A stretch of 46,886 nucleotides of DNA from Butyrivibrio sp. (GTDB lineage: Bacteria > Bacillota > Clostridia > Lachnospirales > Lachnospiraceae), in the NCBI GenBank assembly GCA_015056495.1, contig SVGC01000026.1, forward strand, positions 1 through 46,886. Direction: 5' to 3'. Below the pieces are notes generated by a model that had not been told where the DNA came from, did no database searches, and saw only the letters and a list, made by a program, of their open reading frames with translations. Position numbers and translations under genes: made by a program. Positions 7,772 to 15,663 of this stretch are shown in pieces (within the stretch, counting starts at the first letter, position 1; each line of letters starts with the position of its first letter).

Positions 7772-8758
7772 TTATCTAATTCCCTGTAAAAAGATATCTC
7801 CACAAGCTTTCTTTAGTGATTCCATATCTTCCATCTGATTTATGATATTTCTGAATCTTGCTGATCCAGGATATCCTGCAGTATACCAGGAGACGTGTTT
7901 GCGCATCTCTCGGATGCCTATGTATTCGCCTTTATATTCAAGCTGCAGATCAGCATGTCTCATTACTGTATCATAAACTTCCTGAGGTGAAGGTCTGTCA
8001 GGTGTTCCTTCTCCTTTTAGATACGACACAACCTCTCTAAATATCCATGGATTGCCCTGCGCTGTTCTGGCGATCATGATTCCATCACAGCCGGTCTCTT
8101 CAAAAAGAGCCTTGGCACTAGGTCCGTCTACTACATCTCCGTTACCGATGACTGGGATATTTACTGCATCCTTGACTTTGGCAATGATAGACCAGTCTGC
8201 CTTACCTGAATAGTACTGTTCTCTAGTTCTTCCGTGAACAGCGACTGCTGCCGCTCCTCCCTGCTGAGCTGCAAGAGCACATTCCACAGCATTGATACTG
8301 TTATCGTTAAATCCTTTTCTGATCTTGACTGTAACAGGCCTGTCTGTGGCTGACACCAGCGCTTTAACGATTTCCTCTATGAGCTCAGGCTTTTTCATAA
8401 GTGCTGAACCTTCACCGTTGCCTACTACCTTTGGTACAGGGCATCCCATGTTGACATCAAGGATGTCATATGGTTTATCAGCGATCATGCGGGTTGCCTC
8501 TGCCATTACATCAGGCTCTGAACCAAACAACTGTAAGGATACAGGGTGCTCTAACGGATGAATGTCCATGAGCTTGTCTGTATTTTTATTTTTATAGGTG
8601 ATTGCCTTGGCACTGACCATTTCCATACATACAAGGCCTGCGCCCTGTTCATGGCATAGCAGACGAAATGGCAGGTCAGATATGCCTGCCATAGGTCCAA
8701 GTATCACATTGTTATCAAGTTCTACGCTGCCAATCTTCAGCTTTCCAAATCCACTCAT
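7772..8758 (-). CDS. dusB: tRNA-dihydrouridine synthase, DusB type
   Basis: A 328-residue FMN enzyme that reduces specific tRNA uridines to dihydrouridine. The N-terminal TIM barrel begins VELDNNVILGPMAGISDLPFR and carries MNMGCPVPKVVGNGEGSAL, where the cysteine is the catalytic acid, as well as VTVKIRKGF and VAVHGRTREQYYSGKADW. The phosphate-binding end reads VIGNGDVVDG and GCDGIMIARTAQGNPWIF. The C-terminal helical domain (about 245-328) includes IREMRKHVSWYTAG. It sits in the conserved coaX-dusB-greA-lysS order. Confidence 0.95.
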   Translation of the reverse strand: MSGFGKLKIGSVELDNNVILGPMAGISDLPFRLLCHEQGAGLVCMEMVSAKAITYKNKNTDKLMDIHPLEHPVSLQLFGSEPDVMAEATRMIADKPYDILDVNMGCPVPKVVGNGEGSALMKKPELIEEIVKALVSATDRPVTVKIRKGFNDNSINAVECALAAQQGGAAAVAVHGRTREQYYSGKADWSIIAKVKDAVNIPVIGNGDVVDGPSAKALFEETGCDGIMIARTAQGNPWIFREVVSYLKGEGTPDRPSPQEVYDTVMRHADLQLEYKGEYIGIREMRKHVSWYTAGYPGSARFRNIINQMEDMESLKKACGDIFLQGIR

Positions 8759-8789
8759 CCAAATATACCATCAAAAAAATCCATATTTG

Positions 8790-8945
8790 CCAAAAACTTT
8801 CAGATATCTTCTTTTCCAAGCTCCTGCAAGAATCACAATCATACTAAAGTTGACCCAATCTCTCAGATATCTTTTTCCAATCTCCACAAGACTCACAAAA
8901 ATACTAAAGATTACCAAAATCTCTCAGATATCATCTTCTCCAAGT
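8790..8945. repeat. Imperfect 61-63-bp tandem repeat, about 2.5 copies
   Basis: The landmark CTCTCAGATATC recurs at 8921, 8860 and (as CTTTCAGATATC) 8797, with the flanking CACAA..ATACTAAAG stretch repeated as well. The right-hand copy is the 3' end of the DUF6145-like gene, including its stop codon. The other copies are non-coding and fill the gap to dusB. Confidence 0.75.
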
Positions 8946-9580
8946 ACATCTGAAGCATTCTCATGAAGTATGCATATACGGTAGTACATTGCAACAGCTT
9001 CAAAAAGATCCTGTCTCTGGCGTCTTACTTCGCCTACAAGCAGACCTGCTCCTACTTCATCATATGTGATATCATCTTCATCAGCATTGGTCTCAATAGT
9101 AACTTCACCATCATCTTCAAACTCAATAGTGAAGACGCCTCCAACATGCTGAGTGAACAATACACAGATGATATGAAGCTCTTTCTGTATACTTTCAGGT
9201 ATCTTCTTAAATAGCGGGTTGAAGTAATACTTCTGCTCATATGCATTGGCGCCGCACAGGATGATCCTGCCATTGGCTGATACACTGCCAAGGCTTCCAT
9301 CTTCTGTAACCACGTCGATATCTGTAACTTCTTCTCCTGTTTCAGCGTTAGTAACCTTACCGGTCTCCTTGTTGATAATAAGGTGCTGACCCTTACGCTG
9401 GATATCAGTTGGATCAAAGGTCTGTGAATGGATCCCCTTATCTACATCTTCAGGTGATCCGCCCATGCTGAATACTTCTCTTGTCTCGCCTTTTTCATCT
9501 TCTTTATCTTTTTTTATGTTATTACTAAAGGAACGTCCCGTATAATCATCCGGAAAATCATCCATAAATATATCGCTCAT
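8924..9580 (-). CDS. Conserved hypothetical protein, DUF6145-like
   Basis: An acidic protein of 218 residues with an AGAGG ribosome site. The first 80 residues are charged and probably disordered. The middle part (GRIILCGANAYEQKYYFN, then FKKIPESIQKELHIICVLFT and GGVFTIEFEDDGEVTIET) fits a family I associate with DUF6145, found beside coaX and dusB in Lachnospiraceae. The C-terminal helix is YRICILHENASDVLGEDD. No signal peptide, membrane segment or catalytic motif is visible. Its steady position in a housekeeping operon suggests a core function that cannot be named from sequence. The family assignment is from memory. Confidence 0.7.
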   Translation of the reverse strand: MSDIFMDDFPDDYTGRSFSNNIKKDKEDEKGETREVFSMGGSPEDVDKGIHSQTFDPTDIQRKGQHLIINKETGKVTNAETGEEVTDIDVVTEDGSLGSVSANGRIILCGANAYEQKYYFNPLFKKIPESIQKELHIICVLFTQHVGGVFTIEFEDDGEVTIETNADEDDITYDEVGAGLLVGEVRRQRQDLFEAVAMYYRICILHENASDVLGEDDI

Positions 9581-9606
9581 TTTTACCTCTACTCTCTACT
9601 GATCAC

Positions 9607-10407
9607 TCAATCTTCAAATTTATCAGTCTTTGGCTTGCTTCTCTTATTTTTTTCATATAAGAGGAAAAGACCTTTAAGTGTAAGGTTAGGATCATATATA
9701 TCTATTCTGTCAGACTCTTCTGAGATCAGTCTTCCAAGACCACCTGTGGCTACGACTTTCATGTTTTTATCGCCAAATTCTTTTTTCATCTGATCTACAA
9801 TGTAATTAGTCTGACCAATCTGTCCATATACAAGGCCTGCCTGCATACTGGACACTGTTTCCTGTGCAAGTATTGACTTAGGCTTGCGGATCTCTATCTC
9901 AGGAAGTTTGGCTGTGCCTTCCCACAGAGCCTTGGCAGACAATCTGATTCCAGGTGATACAACGCCTGCGCAGAATTCGCCTTTTGCATTTACTATCTCA
10001 TAGGTAGTGGCTGTGCCAAAATCAATTACCAGTACAGGACCGCCATATAACTCGTAACCTGCAACTGCATCTACAATAAGGTCTGGTCCTATTTCTCTAG
10101 GATTTTCTGTAGTGATACTGATACCTGTTTTAATACCAGGTCCTACTACGTATGGCTTTTTATCCAGGTATTTGATAAAAGAGGATACCAATGAGTGCAT
10201 TACCTGCGGAACTACACTGGCAATGATGATACCTTCTATATCTTTTTTCTTGATTCCCTGAGCCTCTAGCATGGCCATTTCAGAGATTCCGTATTCATCA
10301 GAGGTATGTTCTGTTTTAGTCATAAGTCTAAAAGAGCATACCAAGTCTTTTCCTTTAAAAACACCAAATGTAATATTTGTATTTCCTACGTCTACAACTA
10401 AGATCAT
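9607..10407 (-). CDS. coaX: Type III pantothenate kinase
   Basis: Catalyses the first step of coenzyme A synthesis, phosphorylating pantothenate. The 266-residue protein has the ASKHA-fold signature of CoaX: N-terminal LVVDVGNTNITFGVF (phosphate loop and catalytic Asp), GPDLIVDAVAGYELYGGPVLVIDFGTATT, PGIRLSAKAL and VVATGGLG. Type III kinases have high Km for ATP and resist feedback by CoA. Full length with a GGGAG ribosome site. It follows the argF terminator and leads the DUF6145-dusB string. Confidence 0.97.
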   Translation of the reverse strand: MILVVDVGNTNITFGVFKGKDLVCSFRLMTKTEHTSDEYGISEMAMLEAQGIKKKDIEGIIIASVVPQVMHSLVSSFIKYLDKKPYVVGPGIKTGISITTENPREIGPDLIVDAVAGYELYGGPVLVIDFGTATTYEIVNAKGEFCAGVVSPGIRLSAKALWEGTAKLPEIEIRKPKSILAQETVSSMQAGLVYGQIGQTNYIVDQMKKEFGDKNMKVVATGGLGRLISEESDRIDIYDPNLTLKGLFLLYEKNKRSKPKTDKFED

Positions 10408-10423
10408 CTTTTTCTCCCTGTAG

Positions 10424-10458
10424 AAAAATATCGTCAGAGATACATTGTACCCCTGACG
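10424..10458 (-). terminator. Terminator of argF
   Basis: On the minus strand CGTCAG (10453-10458) pairs with CTGACG (10432-10437) around a 15-base loop and is followed by ATATTTTT. It lies just after the argF stop. Confidence 0.65.
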
Positions 10459-10472
10459 TATTAATTTGCATA

Positions 10473-11465
10473 TTAGATTGTAGCATACATTACTGCTTTA
10501 ATGGTATGCATTCTGTTCTCAGCCTCTCTAAATACGATGGATCTTGGAGATTCAAATACTTCATTAGTAACTTCCATCTCATCAAGACCATATTTTTCCT
10601 TGATTTCACGACCAATTGTTGTGTTGAGATCATGGAATGATGGGAGACAGTGCATGAATACACAGTCTGGACCGGCATTGTTCATGATGTCCATTGTAAC
10701 TCTGTATGGAAGGAGGTCATGTATTCTCTCTTCCCAAACACTGTCAGGCTCGCCCATGGATACCCAGATATCTGTGTAGATAACGTCTGCACCAACTGTG
10801 CCGTTTACAGGATCTTCTTCAAAATCGATCACTGCGCCAGTCTGCTTAGCTATCTCCTGGCATGTATCAATGAGTTGCTGTGATGGCCAGTATTTCTTAG
10901 GAGCACATGCTGTAAAATGCATTCCCATCTTGGCACATACAACCATAAGTGAGTTACCTGTGTTATATCTTGCATCACCCATATATACAAGGTGGATGCC
11001 TTTTAACTTGCCAAACTGCTCTTTGATAGTAAGGAGGTCAGCAAGCATCTGTGTTGGATGGAACTCATTTGTAAGTCCATTCCAAACAGGAACTTTGGAA
11101 TATCTTGCAAGTTCTTCAACTTTTTCCTGCTCAAAGCCTCTGTATTCGATACCATCAAACATGCTTGCGAGAACTCTTGCTGTATCGGCAATGCTCTCTT
11201 TTTTGCCTATCTGAGATCCTGATGGATCAAGATATGTGGCTCCCATTCCCAGGTCACGTGCTGCTACTTCAAAAGCACATCTTGTTCTGGTACTTGTCTT
11301 TTCGAAAATCAGAGCGATGTTCTTGCCCCTATAAACATCTGTGAGAACTCCGTTTTTCTTTTTTTCCTTGAAATCTGCTGCAAGCTCTACAAGATACTCG
11401 ATCTCTTCCGGTGTAAAATCCAGCAGTTTCAAAAAGTCTCTTCCATGTAAGTTAAATTCTCCCAT
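10473..11465 (-). CDS. argF: Ornithine carbamoyltransferase
   Basis: Converts ornithine and carbamoyl phosphate to citrulline in arginine synthesis or, in reverse, in the arginine deiminase pathway. The 330-residue protein carries the carbamoyl-phosphate loop STRTRCAFE, the HPTQMLAD motif, the ornithine loop VSMGEP, and HCLPSFHD with the catalytic cysteine. Length is typical. No other arg gene is adjacent, so the biosynthetic and catabolic roles cannot be separated; the lack of arcA and arcC nearby mildly favours biosynthesis. Confidence 0.96.
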   Translation of the reverse strand: MGEFNLHGRDFLKLLDFTPEEIEYLVELAADFKEKKKNGVLTDVYRGKNIALIFEKTSTRTRCAFEVAARDLGMGATYLDPSGSQIGKKESIADTARVLASMFDGIEYRGFEQEKVEELARYSKVPVWNGLTNEFHPTQMLADLLTIKEQFGKLKGIHLVYMGDARYNTGNSLMVVCAKMGMHFTACAPKKYWPSQQLIDTCQEIAKQTGAVIDFEEDPVNGTVGADVIYTDIWVSMGEPDSVWEERIHDLLPYRVTMDIMNNAGPDCVFMHCLPSFHDLNTTIGREIKEKYGLDEMEVTNEVFESPRSIVFREAENRMHTIKAVMYATI

Positions 11466-11489
11466 ACCTTTTCTCCCATCAATATTTAA

Positions 11490-12581
11490 TTACCAGAATA
11501 CGTGATCACCAAGTACATAACCTTCACGGTTACCAGCTCTTCTAAAGTGAAGTGCTCCTCCTACAGTAGTCTCACCATTGAGTGCCGCCTGAGCTGCCTG
11601 TACACAACTGTCTGCAATCTTGCCACTGTTATATACCTTGGCAACTGTTCCGTTCAGAGCCGGTGTAAACTGTCCTGATGCATAGATTACATCATAGATA
11701 GTATTTGGATAAGCTCCGCTCTTAACACGGTTCATTACAACTGCACCAACAGCTACCTTACCTTCGTAAGATTGGTTTCCTGCCTCACACTGGATAAGTG
11801 CTGCAAGGAGTTTTACTTCATCAGCATCTGCTGATACCGCTCCACGATTAGCAGTAAGTGCTGCTTTCTTCTTTTCTTCTTCTCTGGCCTCAATGGCTGC
11901 CATTGTCTCACCAGAGTCGATCTCAAAGCTTACGCTGACATATTCTGACTGTACATAACCTATTTCGTCGTTGTAGACTACGCTGACCCATCCGTTTCCA
12001 AGGTCTTCGCCCATTTCTACAAATCCATTATCTGTCAGAACGCCGAGAACTTCACTGTCCTCATTGGCTTCAGTTCTGATCCTGAGTGCATCTGTTGTGC
12101 TGCTTACAATTGTAACTCCAACTTCTGCAGCGGCTGCCTCAGCCTCTTCGCCAAATAACAGATATTCGTCTTTGGCCCATCCTACAAGGTCACCAGACTC
12201 AATCTTGGTCCAGCCATCCTGTTGTTCTAAGATACGTCCGCCACAGTCCTTATACAGGACTCCAACCTTTTCCGCATCCTCACTTGGTGCTGACCTGATA
12301 TTCATCACATTGCTTATGTTAGCCATAACAAGTGTGGATTCTTCCTCTTCAACAGTTTCCTGTTCTGAGCTTTCGATTACTGCTGAAAGTTCTTTGAGTG
12401 TATTAATGCTATTCTCAGTTGATTCATTGGGACTGATAATACTTGCTATTCCTACATTCAATGAGCTTAGCTGCTCTCTAGTATTATTAGCCATAGCGGT
12501 GTTTCCGTAAGTTTCCAACATAGTAACACTCAAAACTAGCATTGCTGAAAACCTGAGGAATAACCTCTTTGCTTTTTTCAT
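11490..12581 (-). CDS. Secreted SleB-type cell wall hydrolase with two SH3 domains
   Basis: A 363-residue exported protein. An N-terminal signal peptide (KKAKRLFLRFSAMLVLSV) is followed by a low-complexity segment and two bacterial SH3 domains (about 84-145, with NIRSAPSEDAEKVGVL; about 152-218, with RIRTEANEDSEVLGVL). A short helical linker leads to a C-terminal Hydrolase_2 domain (about 253-363) with LIQCEAGNQSYEGKVAVGAV, whose Glu is the expected catalytic residue as in SleB and CwlJ. These enzymes cleave peptidoglycan, in spores or during growth. The domain order argues for a vegetative wall-remodelling role. It has its own strong promoter downstream of proC. Confidence 0.9.
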   Translation of the reverse strand: MKKAKRLFLRFSAMLVLSVTMLETYGNTAMANNTREQLSSLNVGIASIISPNESTENSINTLKELSAVIESSEQETVEEEESTLVMANISNVMNIRSAPSEDAEKVGVLYKDCGGRILEQQDGWTKIESGDLVGWAKDEYLLFGEEAEAAAAEVGVTIVSSTTDALRIRTEANEDSEVLGVLTDNGFVEMGEDLGNGWVSVVYNDEIGYVQSEYVSVSFEIDSGETMAAIEAREEEKKKAALTANRGAVSADADEVKLLAALIQCEAGNQSYEGKVAVGAVVMNRVKSGAYPNTIYDVIYASGQFTPALNGTVAKVYNSGKIADSCVQAAQAALNGETTVGGALHFRRAGNREGYVLGDHVFW

Positions 12582-12636
12582 ACCTAATCCTTTGCATTGT
12601 TAATTGTTACATATTTGTTAAAATAGTTACGAAAGA

Positions 12637-12665
12637 ATCTTAGCAGAGTAACATATTTTTGTCAA
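12637..12665 (-). promoter_or_regulatory. Promoter of the SleB-type hydrolase
   Basis: On the minus strand TTGACA (12660-12665) and TAAGAT (12637-12642) are separated by 17 bases. It lies about 60 bases upstream of the hydrolase start codon. Confidence 0.75.
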
Positions 12666-12689
12666 ACCAACTGTTATGTTAACTAAATT

Positions 12690-13487
12690 TTATAAACCTT
12701 TTGACTTCTCGATACAGGCTTCAACAGCGTCAATAACGGCTCCTCTAAAGCCTTCCTGCTCTAGAACCTTGACTGCTTCTATTGTAGTTCCGGCTGGTGA
12801 AGTGACCATGTCCTTAAGTTCACCAGGGTGCTTACCTGTTTCAAGTACCATCTTGGCACTTCCAAGTACAGACTGGGCTGCAAATTCGTATGCCTGCTTT
12901 CTAGGCATTCCTCCTGCTACTGCCGCATCTGCCATGGCTTCAATGAACATAAATACGTATGCAGGTGATGAACCGCTGACACCTACTACAACATCCATAA
13001 GAGCCTCTGATACAACGCTTGCTTTACCAAAGCTGTTGAGGATTCCCATGACAAATTTAAACTCATCATCGGTAACCTTGCTGTTCTTGCAGACAGCTGA
13101 GCATCCCTCACCTACAAGGGCAGGTGTATTTGGCATTACTCTTACGACCTTGATATGTTTTTCAAAAGCGCCTTCGATCCACTTGATGGTCTTGCCGGCT
13201 GCAATGCTGACTACAACCTGCTTGTCCAGATCTACGTACTCTCTGATGTCTTCAATTACCAGGCTAAAATACTGAGGTTTTACAGCAAGTACGATTATGT
13301 CAGATTCTTTTGCTACCTGAGCATTGGATTCTCTGACCTGAATTCCATAAGTATCAGCAACCTTGTCTCTTGTCTCCTTGGTCTTGGCTGATCCAATGAT
13401 ATCTTCAGGAGCAACGATATGCTTGCTCAAGATACCGCCGATCATTGCCTTTGCCATATTACCAAGTCCGATAAAACCAATTACCAT
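12690..13487 (-). CDS. proC: Pyrroline-5-carboxylate reductase
   Basis: Catalyses the last step of proline synthesis, NAD(P)H reduction of pyrroline-5-carboxylate. The start is the ATG at 13485-13487, eight bases after GGAGG; a TTG two codons earlier also extends the frame. The Rossmann loop GFIGLGNMAKAM is at the N-terminus. The C-terminal dimer and active-site region shows GVSGSSPAYVFMFIEAMADA, GGMPRKQAYEFAAQ, PGELKDMVTSPAGTTIEA and GFRGAVIDAVEA. About 265 residues, normal length. Confidence 0.96.
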   Translation of the reverse strand: MVIGFIGLGNMAKAMIGGILSKHIVAPEDIIGSAKTKETRDKVADTYGIQVRESNAQVAKESDIIVLAVKPQYFSLVIEDIREYVDLDKQVVVSIAAGKTIKWIEGAFEKHIKVVRVMPNTPALVGEGCSAVCKNSKVTDDEFKFVMGILNSFGKASVVSEALMDVVVGVSGSSPAYVFMFIEAMADAAVAGGMPRKQAYEFAAQSVLGSAKMVLETGKHPGELKDMVTSPAGTTIEAVKVLEQEGFRGAVIDAVEACIEKSKGL

Positions 13488-13543
13488 ATCCAAATCCTCC
13501 TACAATATATGAAATATTAAATATAGAAAAATCTATAGACTTA

Positions 13544-14344
13544 TCATCCACGTCTCTGTCTTGCAGCTTCAAATGTAAGAAGCGCAGCAGATGTGGCTGC
13601 ATTCATGGATTCAACCTTGCCAAGCATAGGAATGAGTATGTATTCGTCTGCACTATCAGCAACCTCTTTGCTCAGGCCTTTTCCTTCGTTACCGATCAGG
13701 AATGCTGTAGGTCCTGTGTAATCAGCCTTATCGTAGCTGTGTTTTCCCTTGAGGTGGGCAGCATAGGTCTTGATGCCTTTCTGACTCAGCAATCTGATAG
13801 TATCAGGAAGGTTTTCTACATATATAAAAGGAACTCTGAAAATAGAGCCCATTGTGGATCTTACTACCTTTGGATTGTATATATCTGCTGTATCTCTGGT
13901 CATGATGATACCGGACACTCCGGCACCTTCGCTGGATCTGAGCATAGTTCCAAGGTTTCCAGGATCCTGTATGTTTTCCAGAATAAGGACAAGCGGTGCA
14001 GGACCATTCTTATGTCCCAGGACATCTGCAAGCTCATAGTGGAACTGACTGACTACAGCCATCACACCCTGCGGTGTCTGAGTATCAGCCATCTTTTTGA
14101 AGATGTCATCAGCTACAACTTCTACTTCTGCTCCAATCAGCTTTATGTACTGCATATCCTGTTCATTCTTTTTATTTTGGCTAAAAGACTCTGATATGTA
14201 GATCTCTCTTACATTCTTTTTAGGTACTTCAACGAGCATCTTCATGCCTTCTACGATAAAGACATTGTCTTCTCTGCGGGCTTTGTTTTTCTGAATATAA
14301 GAAACGATTCTTTTTACTTTCTGATTGGTATAGCTTGTGATCAT
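13544..14344 (-). CDS. TrmH/SpoU family RNA 2'-O-ribose methyltransferase
   Basis: A 266-residue SAM-dependent methyltransferase of the SPOUT superfamily. The N-terminal substrate-binding domain (1-105; KVKRIVSYIQKNKARREDNVFIVEG) is followed by the knotted catalytic domain with motif 1 LILENIQDPGNLGTMLRSSE, motif 2 FLIGNEGKGLS and motif 3 IPMLGKVESMNAATSAALL. It probably methylates rRNA or tRNA. Relatives of this length include RlmB- and TsnR-type enzymes, so the target base cannot be named. It is transcribed after the pfkA terminator. Confidence 0.9.
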   Translation of the reverse strand: MITSYTNQKVKRIVSYIQKNKARREDNVFIVEGMKMLVEVPKKNVREIYISESFSQNKKNEQDMQYIKLIGAEVEVVADDIFKKMADTQTPQGVMAVVSQFHYELADVLGHKNGPAPLVLILENIQDPGNLGTMLRSSEGAGVSGIIMTRDTADIYNPKVVRSTMGSIFRVPFIYVENLPDTIRLLSQKGIKTYAAHLKGKHSYDKADYTGPTAFLIGNEGKGLSKEVADSADEYILIPMLGKVESMNAATSAALLTFEAARQRRG

Positions 14345-14379
14345 TTAAACTCCTTTTCGACGGCTATGTGATAATACGA

Positions 14380-14415
14380 TAATATAAAGACCTTGCAGGG
14401 AAATTGCAAGGTCTT
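14380..14415 (-). terminator. Terminator of pfkA
   Basis: On the minus strand GACCTTGCA (14405-14413) pairs with TGCAAGGTC (14389-14397) around a seven-base loop and is followed by TTTATATT. It lies 40 bases after the pfkA stop. Confidence 0.8.
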
Positions 14416-14453
14416 AGATTATTCTCTTTATGATATTTATTGATCAATATTGA

Positions 14454-15422
14454 TCAGATGATCTTACTGATCTCATACTGATATTCGTTGATGTACTTCT
14501 TCATTGCAAGAGCTTCTTCGATGTCATAGTCTACGAACTGGCCGTTACGATAGCCTACCACTCTGTTTGTCTTGCCTGCTGTCAGGATATCTGCTGCATA
14601 TGCACCCATGATTGAAGCATATACTCTATCCTTACATGTTGGGCTACCACCACGCTGCATGTAACCAAGGATTGTTGCTCTTGTCTCCATACCTGTAGCA
14701 GCTTCAATACGACGAGCCATTGATGTTGAATGACCAATACCCTCTGCATTGATGATGATGTGGTGAGTCTTACCACGCTTTCTGTTATCTATGATGTTAT
14801 CAATGATACGCTGTTCATTGTAATCATACTTTTCTGGAAGAAGGATATCGTCAGCACCGTTAGCAATACCGCACCAAAGAGCGATATAACCAGCGTTACG
14901 TCCCATAACCTCGATGATTGAACATCTCTCATGTGATGAGGATGTATCACGAACCTTATCTATAGCCTGCATTGCAGTGTTAATGGCTGTATCGAAACCA
15001 ATTGTATAATCTGTACAAGCAATATCAAGATCGATAGTTCCTGGAAGACCGATTGTGTTGATACCGTTACGTGAAAGTGCCATAGCACCCTTGTAAGAAC
15101 CATCACCACCAATTACAACCATACCGTCAATGCCATGCTTACGGCAGATCTCAGCACCCTTCTGCTGACCTTCAGCAGTCTTGAATTCCATACATCTTGC
15201 TGTACCAAGGATAGTACCACCTCTCTGTATGATATCAGCTACGCTACGTCTATCCATATCAATGATTTCTTCATTGAGAAGACCCATGTAACCCTTCTTG
15301 ATACCTTTTACCTTAAGTCCATTTGCAAGAGCCTTACGTACAACTGCACGAATAGCAGCGTTCATACCAGGCGCATCTCCACCACTTGTAAGTACTCCAA
15401 TTGTTTTTATTTCTTTTGCCAT
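14454..15422 (-). CDS. pfkA: ATP-dependent 6-phosphofructokinase
   Basis: A 322-residue glycolytic enzyme phosphorylating fructose 6-phosphate. The N-terminus GVLTSGGDAPGMNAAIRA, the GGDGSYKGA loop (105-113) and PGTID (127-131) identify the ATP type; pyrophosphate enzymes have GGDD and PKTID. The catalytic Asp131 and the second Asp133 are present, but the residue between them is Leu rather than the usual Asn (TIDLD instead of TIDND), and the following G is C. Other substrate motifs are regular: MGRNAGYIALW, IINAEGIG, ILGYMQRGGSPTCKDR. It has its own promoter and terminator. Confidence 0.96.
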   Translation of the reverse strand: MAKEIKTIGVLTSGGDAPGMNAAIRAVVRKALANGLKVKGIKKGYMGLLNEEIIDMDRRSVADIIQRGGTILGTARCMEFKTAEGQQKGAEICRKHGIDGMVVIGGDGSYKGAMALSRNGINTIGLPGTIDLDIACTDYTIGFDTAINTAMQAIDKVRDTSSSHERCSIIEVMGRNAGYIALWCGIANGADDILLPEKYDYNEQRIIDNIIDNRKRGKTHHIIINAEGIGHSTSMARRIEAATGMETRATILGYMQRGGSPTCKDRVYASIMGAYAADILTAGKTNRVVGYRNGQFVDYDIEEALAMKKYINEYQYEISKII

Positions 15423-15507
15423 ATTATATGTTTCCTTTCACGAAAAACCTCTATGAATTCATGAACATATCGATTGATAATAAATTGTCATTTCAACTAT
15501 TTATATT

Positions 15508-15537
15508 ATTACAAAAATAGCCATTTAGCAATGACAA
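15508..15537 (-). promoter_or_regulatory. Candidate pfkA promoter
   Basis: On the minus strand TTGTCA (15532-15537) and TGTAAT (15508-15513) are separated by 18 bases. The divergent MBOAT gene has only an extended -10 candidate (TGCTAGAAT, ending 15590), followed by two small leader hairpins, GACCTA/TAGGTC and GCCC/GGGC. Confidence 0.45.
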
Positions 15538-15663
15538 TATATATTAAATCGCCATAAATTATAGTAAAAATTTATGTTCTATGCTAGAATTCTACATTAT
15601 GAAGATGACCTATTTTCTGTAGGTCGATATTGTTATGGAGGCAGCCCGTCAGGGCTTTATTTT

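Noticed and set aside
10798..11214. Plus-strand ORF opposite argF
   Set aside because: Antisense to conserved catalytic motifs of argF and without a ribosome site.
12064..13275. Plus-strand ORFs opposite the wall hydrolase and proC
   Set aside because: Ser/Thr-rich antisense frames mirrored from Ala/Gly/Glu-rich coding sequence; no independent evidence.
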